Positions 50,701-61,062 of a DNA stretch of 64,000 nucleotides are shown in pieces; position 1 is the stretch's first letter, and every line of letters starts with the position of its first letter. The translations under genes were made by a program, and so were the position numbers. The stretch lies in NCBI RefSeq assembly GCF_030848805.1, contig NC_092358.1, forward strand, positions 28,315,720 to 28,379,719, in the 5' to 3' direction. The DNA comes from Temnothorax longispinosus (Eukaryota > Arthropoda > Insecta > Hymenoptera > Formicidae). The notes under the pieces were generated by a model. That model searched no databases and had not been told where the DNA came from. It worked only from the letters and a program-made list of their open reading frames with translations.

Positions 50701-53700
50701 CTCTCAATCGCACTTCTCTGAAGCCTTTTCAACGAGTCCTAAACTTCATGTTACAGAACAGTAAAGAAAGATCTAAAAATGTTTCACTACAAACAATTGT
50801 ATATGAATGACATCCGTCTAGATTAGGTCGCTAAACAGCATACTAATTTGATATTTCGAATAGAATTAATAGTCTACGTCTTTGTTAATCTCTTCAGTGA
50901 TAAGACTTACTTTTTGCTAGATAAGAAACATCTAAAACTTGTTCAAATTAAATGACTATAATATATATAATATAATAAATAATATAATAACACATTTTAA
51001 TTTTTCTAGAAATAGATCTAAATTAAGAGCTTTTAATATTCACAACAATATGTTCTTTTTGCCTTTTATCTTTTGAGATACTTCTTAAAAAGTAAACTTC
51101 TTGTTCTCAGATTTTGAGAAACTACGAGTTTTGTTATTAAATTAAAAAAAGATATTATATATTTCCTCTTAAGCGATCCAATTTAATCGTATCTCAAGCG
51201 CAGGATACATCTGAAAGTAATTCTCCAAGTTTTTGCATTAACGTACTCTAGCGCGCATACAAATTTTAATATCCCGTTGAGATAGCAGAGATAATAACAA
51301 CGTCGATAAATTTATAACTTACCGGAAGTACGTGAGAATTCCTAAGGAAAGCAATAGAGCTACCAAGGATATCGCGTATCCCGCCTCGTAGATTCCATTT
51401 ATACTTTGCTGCCACTGTAATCATATTATCAAAATTTAAAACTTCATTCTCACATTTCAGACCAGTTTGATAATTTTTAGAGTGTTGCCTTAATTTTTAT
51501 TAATCCATATTACGCGAAGGGCGCGAGTTACGATCTTATTATTTCGTCAGAAAATTTCACAGTTTCAGATTGAGGGTCGACTACGATGTAGTAGAGAGCG
51601 AGTAACGCGAATCTGACCCCAATCGTTTCTTTGATTAATTATCATGTCGCCGTTGCAATCTCGTTGCGCGTGTATCGTAGAGGAGGCTAACTGCCATCCA
51701 GATTTGTTAAATAAAATTATTATTTTTATTTTTTAGAAAGTATTCTTTCAAAAATATAAATTTAGTAGATAATGTAGCTCAAAATTCACGCAGATAAAAC
51801 AAATTTTTCGTATTAAATGAAAAGAAGTTAAAGAAGTTGTTTCGAAACTAAGAAGAAACGATTGCAAAACAGAGAAATAGTGTAACCAACTAATAAAACT
51901 TTATCGTGATAAAAATATTGAAAAAGTTGTGAACGGTATTCTCTTTTTTTCTTTTTAGTATATTTCAGGGCAAAAATTTCCAGGACCTATATAACAAATA
52001 TAAAAATCTACATTCGAGAAATTTATCCAAGTCAATCACGACTCTCCTATCGCTCTCGTAAACGCATTTTCGTAACAATATTCAAACCTGAAACTAGTTT
52101 TCGGAAATCCTACGGATTTTGTGAATGTCAGAAAGTCGAGAAACTCGGAGCTCAGACTGAAATCATAAAAAAACTACGAGTCTCACGCAAATCGATTCTC
52201 CCATTTTTTCGTTCCGAAATATGCACGAGCAACGCAGTTCGCCTGGCGTTGTCGTTTTAAAATTCATCCGCTTACGAGATCCTCCGTGTCCCTCGGCCCC
52301 CTCGCAACCAACATATACTTCCTTTATGCCGTCGCATGCAAATCTTGCCGCATCTGCAAAGCAAAGTCGGCTAGTAATAGGGCTTCGTAACGTTGTCCTA
52401 TGTATGACAAATGCCTGCCAGACACGAAGTGTTTATGAGGCTCGCCGTCCGAAAAACATGCCTCATGACCTACGTCGAGGACGGTCGAGCTTGAAAAATT
52501 AATCGAGCTTGTTTCGCGTACGGAAGGAAAATTTGTGCTTTGTCCGAAAGCCCGAGCGTATAATCTCGCTCGTTATAAATATGTAAGACAAGCAGACGCT
52601 CCGCGATTTGCCATCAAAAGAATCTATTCCCGTATTTATTAGAAGTGGATGATGATGATAGTAGAGAGCCTGGGGAAAGGCATTAACCCGTTGTTCCCCG
52701 CGGGACCGGAAGCAGCATTATTCTTAACCGCCACCGTATACGAACGCGAACGTCGCGTTACTTATTAACGCTACGGTTGCACGAAAGCCTACAAGTCTGT
52801 GCTTTCATGGCACACTATTCATGGATAAGGTGCTGCAGCTTAAATCGCGCGCAAATGTGAATTAATATTTAACTCGGAATGTATAAATCTCTTTGCAGTA
52901 TAGGCGTTTACGCGAATACTCTCAAGACAAAAAAAATTTTTTTTAAATAAAAGCTATACTAGATATATGTATATATGTGTGACTTGATTCTTTTATCGAA
53001 TAATTCTTACATGTTATTACGTTTCACGAAATATAATTTGCTTTAGCAAAACTCGTTGTGAAGCCGATTTAATTTTCTTATAATTACCATATAGCCATTA
53101 TATCATCGAAATAAAGGCGAAATATAACGATTAGCATAGCGATTTCGATATATGTAAAATATAGTGAGAACATTTTGCTGTTAATTCTAAATGGGATAAA
53201 GCAACGTTTCGATATTAAGTTTTCAATTTCAGAAGTCGAATAAGCCACAAAAGAGCCAAGACATGTGTATATCGAATAGGATTACGGGGCACGCGATTGA
53301 AAGCGAAATATGAAGAGTTCATATCTTTAATCGAATCGAAAAATATCATAATTATGAAAATTAGGTTCACACCGCACAGTTTTAAACGGATTTCACGCCG
53401 TGCTACGGTAGTTGGAGCTAAATAATTCATGAAGTTCGGGTATACGCAGTCTCCGGATACTCCGGATACCGGGCTCTATCTTGAGATTACACGGCACTTG
53501 ATACGTTAATAGTGTAGGTAGGTACGAGCCGGGTCTCTCTTCTTTCGGCTGGCCCAATCGGATTAACGCGGAATCCCGGAAATTATACCGCTGTTGCATG
53601 CGGGGACACGATAAATTTTATCTACGCGAACAAAGCGATAATTGTATCCCACCGTTTCACCCATGTTTATTATGTATCGATAGTGAGGATTACACTATCT

Positions 53701-55736
53701 CCCGCGCTACATTGCAGCTTATTGTCGTTTGCGTCCGCGATCCCGTTAATATTAGGAGATAGATGAATCCTCAATTTCGTACATGTCGTATTGTCGAATT
53801 GAAATCGAGCTATCGCTGTTTACCGATCGTATTGGATTTTGGTGCGAAGTTCCCGCTGCGAACGCAATGAATTCGCGCGAAACGTGACAATATCGCGCGA
53901 TACCATCAATTTCGACAATCGAGAGCTGCAAATCTATATAAAATAATAAATCAAAACGATATAAATATTTACACTTTATATTGCATATTTTCAATTATTA
54001 CACGGAGAGAATTTTCCCTTAAAATTTACCCTGAAATCATGGTAGTTGTGGGACAACATGATTTTAGGAATTTTTTGTGGAATAATAAATAATCTTTTCA
54101 GAAGTTTATGTTTTTACTCATATTTTAACTGTGTATACAGTGGCAAGCCCATTTTTTAAATTATACGTCACTATTCAATATCTTGTAACTTCACCAATTT
54201 CTCAATGAAATTTGAAAGACATATTCTCCAGATATACTTTTAAATAATATATAAAAAAAGAAAAATGGTATTTTTATAAAGTAAAAGAACTTTTTAACTA
54301 AATAATATTATTAACTTCAAACACTTGAAACAAATAATGAATCTAGAATGGGTCATACAAAGAGTCAAAGAAGTAATCTTCAAACTAAAAGTAATGGAAA
54401 TGCTTCTATCTCTTGTCCCTGGCTTCCATTAGTTAATCTCTATGATTATCTCTCTCCCTCTCTAATAATTAGAACTGGAAATTTAAGAGAAAGCTTCGGA
54501 GCAGTTGCTTTCCGCGCGCGGAATATAAGAGAAAATACAGAGATTTTCAAGAAATAAATTTCAGAACTACGAATAAACAGGGAAATCTTGTTTATTATTT
54601 AGACACAAGTCAATGCAAACGAGGACTTATCAGGACCTATATTGGTCCAACTGCAAACTCAATGAAATATCATACAAGTATTACATAACATTTTATTGCA
54701 AATTTTATATAACCAAGTACAACCCTTTCGTTCTTATAGTTCTATCTTCTTATTGTTAAAAGTGTAACAAACGTCACATAAATTTTAACTATGGCATTTT
54801 AATTGCAAGTTAAATAATTGTCATCAAAACGTAATCTTGTGAATAATAATGTCGAAGAATAATTATGCAAAGAATAATCATGCAAACAATAATCATGCGC
54901 AAAGAATAATCATGCAAAGAATAATCATGCACAGAGTAGTTATAGTGCAAACATCATACATGACCGTCACATGACATTTCATTGCAAGTTTTATATAACC
55001 AAGTTGTGCAACTCTTTCGTTCTTCTTCTTTTCAGTTCTTCTTACTCCTTGCTAAAAGTGTAATAAACGTCTGTCACAGAAATTTTTCCGGAACTTTATT
55101 CGAACTTGGACTTTCTGTGAAGTTATTTTTCCTGGCACTTAATAGGTCGCGTAACGGCCAAACTGCATTAAAATAAATAAGTAACTTGACACATATTTCT
55201 GATCATGCTACATTGTCGATTGTAGCGCATTTTGTGCAATTTTATAAACAGCGCTTTTAGATAATAAATGCGTTGCAAGTTGCAAATGATTTCCTTTTAA
55301 AATAATTGCCAAACAAAAGCGAGCAAGTTTATACTGACGATGAGAATTTCAATCAATTTACATGCTTTCGGAGGACGGGATTGGTTCAGTATACAATTAC
55401 CGTCCAATGCATTTTAAGTGCGTTTATTTCCATAAGCCGTTTCCTAGTTTTACGATAATATTTATCTTTAGAGTCCAGATGTTGCAGATGTTAGAAACGC
55501 GAATCGATGACGATGTGTAAACGTTCATCGTGTATAGAAGTGAATACAAAGGCTTTTGTCATACCGTCGCAGCACTACAAGCGCAAAGAATCGGTTTCAT
55601 TTGAACATGCAACGGCGCGGCGCGTACGCGACGAGAATTCAGCTCACGTCAGACACGTGTAAATTAAAAACTCGGGAACAGACCGCCATCTCCGCGAGAA
55701 GCAAATGTATCACTGTGTAATTTGCAAAACAAAAAA

Positions 55737-55775
<39 letters not shown>

Positions 55776-58168
55776 AGATAAATAAAGGGTGCGTGCGCGC
55801 ACAAAGGTAATTCGATTACGACGGCGTATCATTAGCGGAGTCTAATGAATCCGTTCGCAATTTCGTGTTCCACAGAATAACTGCCGAGATTAGAAGGATT
55901 AAGTAAACAGGAAGATTACTCTGATAGAAATCACTCAGGCAGATTACCTCGCTGGACAAGAATGGCAACGCTACATGCAAAAATACATATATCCTTTCGA
56001 GCTTTTCCGCTAAGCCGTCTGGCCTCGTTCTCTGGACCCGAAAGATAAGTGCGCGTCTTATCGTCGTTCATAAAATAGGGTACCACGAAGTAATTTTCAC
56101 CATTTCGTGTCCTTCGCATCAAATCCCTCACATTGTACAAATAATTTTATAATTGAGTAAACTCGTGTGAGCAATCGCGTCTAAATTGTAATTATCCGAA
56201 GAACTCGGTTCGGTATATATCTAATATTGAATTAATTTTCATGTTAATTATTTGACGTACAGTAGGATAGAAAATTGGAATGCGAAATACTTGTTATGTT
56301 GTTATGTGGTTGATAGCTTGGAAAGTTTGATCTCTAAAATTAGAAACTGCATAAAATTGAAGAATTATGCAGGCGGTCATTTTTTTTTTTTTTTAGGAAG
56401 GACCAAGTCGCACAATATTTAGTTTTTCTTACGTTGCTTTCTCAGTTGTTTTTCTCTAAATTTATCAGCTATTAATTTAATTAAAAAATTAATTTTGCAG
56501 TCCCTTATTTGTGCTAGTAGTGTTGTTAAAATCATCAAAACGTTTCTCGCTCTTTTCAAGCTTTCCACATCCTTTCGCAAAGTTTAAAATTCTTCACTCG
56601 GTGCTTCGAATTTGTCTTCGTTTCATCTTACGGTAACAAAACCTTGCTTTAAGAACTCGAAACGTGGCGAGCATGGCATTATGTTCGCAATTTTAGCAGC
56701 GTCGCGATGAAAAAGGCACGAGTATCGACATTGACGTCAACGCGCGTTAGAAGTGAATGCCTTCACGACGACGTGATGGATACACTAAGAGAGAGGGAGA
56801 GAGAGATAGAAGCGGCTTCGACGAACACGAGAAGCGGCTATGACGGGCCACGTTCTAAAGGATGATCACGCTATGTGTATCGGTACCGAAATGAAGCTGG
56901 TCCTAATGAATAGAGCGCGGCTCGTCAAATACATGAGAAGGGTTGACACGGATGGCGTTACGTAAAAGCGACTCCTCGCAAGCGGGAAACGGGAAACGCT
57001 TCATCGTATTATCGTACTGCCTCACGCGTCAAAGGCACGTTGCTTTCCAACGTTAATCCTGTAAGAGCGGCGCCGCGCGGGCGTCGAAAAATTTATAAAG
57101 GGCGTAACTAGCGGCACGAAGGTCGCTTAAGATTAAAATCCATTTGTCTCGACGGATAAATCGCTTTGCCGCTTTAACGGTTTCGATACATCAGAAATAT
57201 TTGGAGAGATATTGGCCGTTAAAAGGATAACATTTAAAGAGATTTGCGTATTGACAGAAACTGAGAAATTCAGGACAATTTCACGCTCGTTTCATTTCTA
57301 TGTCTCGCGTTCTCTTTTTGCTGAAATTTCCGGTGCGCGCATCATAAATCTGTTTCACCGAGCCGTCACAGTTGCAGCGACGAGAAATCAATTCTTCGAA
57401 AATAAATCGCGAGAAACGTTTTTTTTTTTTACTCTTTTGTTTTCGCCGTAGCGTTATTATCCGAAATGACCGAAATATCGACGATGCTCAAACGAATAAT
57501 GTATAGCAGACCCCGCCGTATCGTCCGTTGCAAGTTGCAAGGCAGATTGCGAAGTCGCGTGATCGCTGAAATTGTTCCTCTATGTAACGTTGCGATGCAA
57601 AATAAGTAATACTCTCCTTGTCGGATGCAGCGTGCGTGTCTTTCAAATATTTCAACAAACGCGCGCGTCCCGTTCGCTCAAACGATATTAGCTCTCCGGC
57701 GAATATACGAGTCGGCTGATCGTGAGCCTTCAGGCAGAATAACGCGGAATCGAACCCATATGTCAGAATGGCGATGTCCCGCACGAGACTGAGAGGATGT
57801 AAAACTGGGACTCGCGTGTGAGAATTTGTATGTTATTTCCCAGAGGGATTAAGCTCTTCCCCCCCCCCTCCACCCTCTCCTTCGCGTCGTCCGATGATTT
57901 TAACCATCGAATTTTTCAAATATCTTTAAAGGTCGCGATCCCTTTTATACGGCAATGTTCTTCGATATTCCGTCTCTTTGACGTGGTAAAGCTAGAGATA
58001 TCTTTGATAGTCAATTTATTGTATACGCGAATAGAGGCAAATACATTAAGAAATAACTCACGCTCAGATCCTGTAGATTTACACAAGTCGTGTAATTGCT
58101 CCATATTTGATTAGATTCGGGATGTCGGAACCACGTACCGTTCAGCTCGCAGTATTTGTGCGCCATCA
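41282..58168 (-). CDS. Class B GPCR, parathyroid-hormone-receptor-like (5' partial)
   Basis: Hormone receptor of the secretin family in the plasma membrane. Nine minus-strand exons join in phase: 58168-58062 (second half of HormR, KYCELNGTW to IWSNYTTC), 51414-51323 (TM1), 50675-50549 (TM2, RITLHMNLFISF), 49926-49700 (TM3-4, NYAWMLCEGFYLHTLL), 45342-45172 (ECL2-TM5, CWINEG, NIVRVLLTKLR), 44752-44629 (TM6), 43037-42996 (TM7, 42 nt), 42901-42818 and 41554-41282 (tail). Together about 415 aa. The TM3 cysteine and ECL2 cysteine for the conserved disulfide are present, as are the TM2 His and TM3 Glu. TM7 reads ASFQGLCVAVLFCFCNGEV; CFCNGEV and IVRVL-TKLR favour PTHR over DH31, DH44 or PDF receptors. 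The signal peptide and first half of HormR were not found and probably lie in another exon, perhaps off the right edge. The last exon's acceptor is the least certain junction. Confidence 0.82.
41694..41750. repeat. (CT)n-rich simple repeat
   Basis: CTCTTT/CTCTCT-rich tract just upstream of the receptor's terminal exon on the plus strand; on the minus strand it lies within the last intron. A similar short CT block is at about 41963-42004. Confidence 0.8.
43038..44628 (-). other. Intron between TM6 and TM7 exons
   Basis: AT-rich intron of the receptor gene with no other gene recognised. A short imperfect tandem repeat of the type GATGCATGAAGCTTTCC occurs at about 44400-44450. Confidence 0.6.
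45343..49699 (-). other. Large intron between TM4 and TM5 exons
   Basis: 4.4 kb of AT-rich intronic DNA. All open frames on both strands are short and AT-driven; no nested gene, RNA gene or recognisable transposon was found. A partly palindromic GC-rich patch with GACCGGCACC and GGTCGGTCGGTGCC lies near 48643-48673. Confidence 0.55.
54854..54931. repeat. Tandem repeat, AAGAATAATCATGCA unit
   Basis: About five copies of a 15-17-bp unit related to AAGAATAATCATGCA, with small indels, in the largest intron of the receptor gene. Confidence 0.85.
55742..55770. repeat. (GA)n microsatellite
   Basis: Pure AG/GA dinucleotide run in intronic DNA. Confidence 0.9.
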
Positions 58169-60989
58169 CTGCAATAGAAAGTGTTGGAATATCAAATGAG
58201 ATGTATAACGTAAGGGATGTTGAGAAATAAAAACATCGTTGAAAAATAAACATCGGCATTTATCGATTTTTTAATTACCAAACCTTAGCGGCATCCCTAA
58301 TAATTATTATTAATGGAATTTCGCACGACCAGTCATTCTCTATGACATTTTTGATATTGGAATTAATTAAAAGTACCTCAATTTTTTTCACTTTGATTAA
58401 CGATACGCTTTATACTTCAATGCAATTTTATCGCTCCATACGCTATGCAAACAAGTAAAAAAATGTATGTGCCACAAACCATGTGCCTTAAAAGAAAAAG
58501 AATTTACATGTGATTTATATCGTTTTGACGTATCGAACATATTTGTCAATGGTTAAAAAGAGAGGTGGAAACGAAAGGAGAAATATATATCCTGACGCTG
58601 ATTGTGTAATCATCCACAAAGTTACGTCCGCTTCTTGTCGAAGCTCGTTCAAACTTCCGTCTATCCCGACGAACAACAAGCTAATTTAAAATTTCCCGAT
58701 GCAGAGTAGTTTGTAAAAACTGTGCCGGCGGCGTCGCATGAAGAATCAAGAGCTTGGCGGTCCACCCATTAAGCGGATAGAGAGGTAGGATTATTCCTCT
58801 TTGCGCAACCACGATTTAATAGTTCAAATAAAACAAAATGCAAATTGAACTTCAGTCCACTCTGCACTCCTATGAAACGCCCGCGCCGCGCCGCCTGGTT
58901 AAACTTATATCTTTGGGAAAAATGAACTTTGACTCGCGTAGCCACCTTCTGGCGTTTTAATGCTCTCTTCGCGCTCTTTTCCAGGCTTAATTAGCTGATG
59001 AGGTACGATGTAAATATCCGGAGTGTATGCAAGTAACTGCGAGCTAATCTCTGTGCGTAATTACCTTTCTGTTTGCCCGAAGCGCGCGCGATCTCTGATC
59101 TTTATAAATTTTCACAAATAGATTGACGTGGTAGTCGATTCAAATAATAATACGTGATATGATTTATAAAGGTAAAAGAATTGGAAAAATAGATAGAAGA
59201 GACATCGAAACCATATGTTATACTTATTGTGCGCTTCAATTATACAATGCATTGTAGATTGCGAGGAATAACATGTTACTTTGTCAATCGGAATATTATG
59301 TACTATATACAAGAGCAGAATTACACCCACAAACGACCGTGTCGGCAAGTATGGAGCGGCGATTAAACTCCATTCGTTGTAAAGAGAGTTGTGGGGAAAA
59401 GTACATTACGAAGACGCGACCGCGAGAAATGGCATGGTCGCACGCAAGAGAGTCCGAAACGATGCGAGTCTTTCCTCGAGTATTACGCCGTAATTCGCCG
59501 CAAATGGCGCAAAGCGAAATAGCGTTTCACGTAACAAATGCATCGCGATACAACGTGAGTGAATAATGCGGCGCGCAACTTGTTCCGACAACAACGGAAT
59601 ATTAGAGTATATTAGAGCGAATCGCCGTAATTCGAAATTCCGCCAGGCATACCCGAACTCCGGAGCTATATATCACAATAGTAACAGTTCTGGACATATC
59701 GCCTTCGAGGGAAATCAATTTTCTCTCGAATATATCCAAATTACGTGACGCGCGTCGTCACGTGCAAGCAATTTGATCCTGTAAAGTCTACCGGTTATTC
59801 TGGCAATTATTTCTCTTTCGCCAGCCACGCTTAGACTTGCGGCTCTCTCTACTCTCTCTTCCTCCCTTTTCCACCCCTCCCCTCTTTCTCTCTATCCCTT
59901 TCCATTCCAACATTCTGAAAACCATTAAAAATATCGCCGCAATTGTTCCACGGTGCAACGTATCCAATTTGCGGATTAACTGGCGCAATGCAGATCTTAC
60001 TAAAAAAAATTTAGATAATTATGACTGGCGACGAATTAAAACAGATGTAACATCTCCTGAATATTCTTTGAAATAGTAGCTGTTGTCCAAATAGAACACG
60101 ATATTTCCTGGAAACAATTTATGTTTCATTTCCTGCTAATTGATCATTAGCGGCAATGAAATTCACGCACGTTAAATACTTTCGTTTGTTCTCTTATGGG
60201 CAGATAAGATTATAACATATGGGATGGGATTATAACATTAGAAATATGACCCCGTTTTGGTGAGAATGTTCATTTCTATAGCAGAAATTATCGATAACAC
60301 CAAAGTGCAGTTTTATGTATAGGTACGTAACAATGTTTTTTTTTTTTTTTTTCGTAAAATTGCGGATTAATTTTTCAAAATTGAACTAAACCAATAATCG
60401 AACAGTGCGATATAAAAAATAGGCAGGATATTCTGGAACTGTGATGATAAAATTGTGATATTATTTTATCAAACAATACATGTACTTTTATTTTTGGGTA
60501 TTAGTTATACAATTGTTTAAATTAAAACACTTTTTAAAGTATTAGTGAAAAGTTTTACACGTAGCAGATCTTATCAAATCAATCTTATCAAATGGGTTAG
60601 GGTCTTTAACAAGCATTGCAGAGAAAAGTGCAAGAGAGAAACGTGCAAAACTGAATAATTCGAATTTGATTGAAAAGCTGCGTTACATGCGATATGTTTA
60701 TTCGGAAAGAGAAAGAAGGGAAAGAAAGGGAACGAGAGGAAATTACGCGCATAGCGCATAGCGATTATTTGCGAGCTCGTGTGGTTGCTCATTATTTTGT
60801 GATGAGGGTCGATCGATCGCGCGAGTCGGAAGACTCGCCTACAAACCCGCCGGATGTTCGCCGAGCGTAAGGTATCGATGTCTGCCCTTAATTCGTCCAT
60901 CACCCCTTTCTTGCATCTTCCCTTCCGACAGGCGCCGTCATTACTTCACATTTATCTTCCCCCCAACTAGATGCTCCACCCAAGCTTTA

Positions 60990-61062
<73 letters not shown>

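Larger units (their letters stand above)
51415..58061 (-). other. Largest receptor intron (HormR to TM1)
   Basis: 6.6 kb intron. It contains a (GA)n run at about 55742-55770, a 15-17-bp tandem repeat at 54854-54931 and a diverged duplication of about 120 bp flanking that repeat. CpG-containing patches occur near 52220-52760 and 56640-57100, but no coding exon is convincing. The plus-strand ORF at 52221-52502 has no recognisable protein features. Confidence 0.55.

Noticed and set aside
60574..60903. Minus-strand ORF starting MMDELRADIDTL as a receptor N-terminal exon
   Set aside because: No signal peptide, no conserved Cys or Trp, and the frame runs into low-complexity AT-rich sequence.
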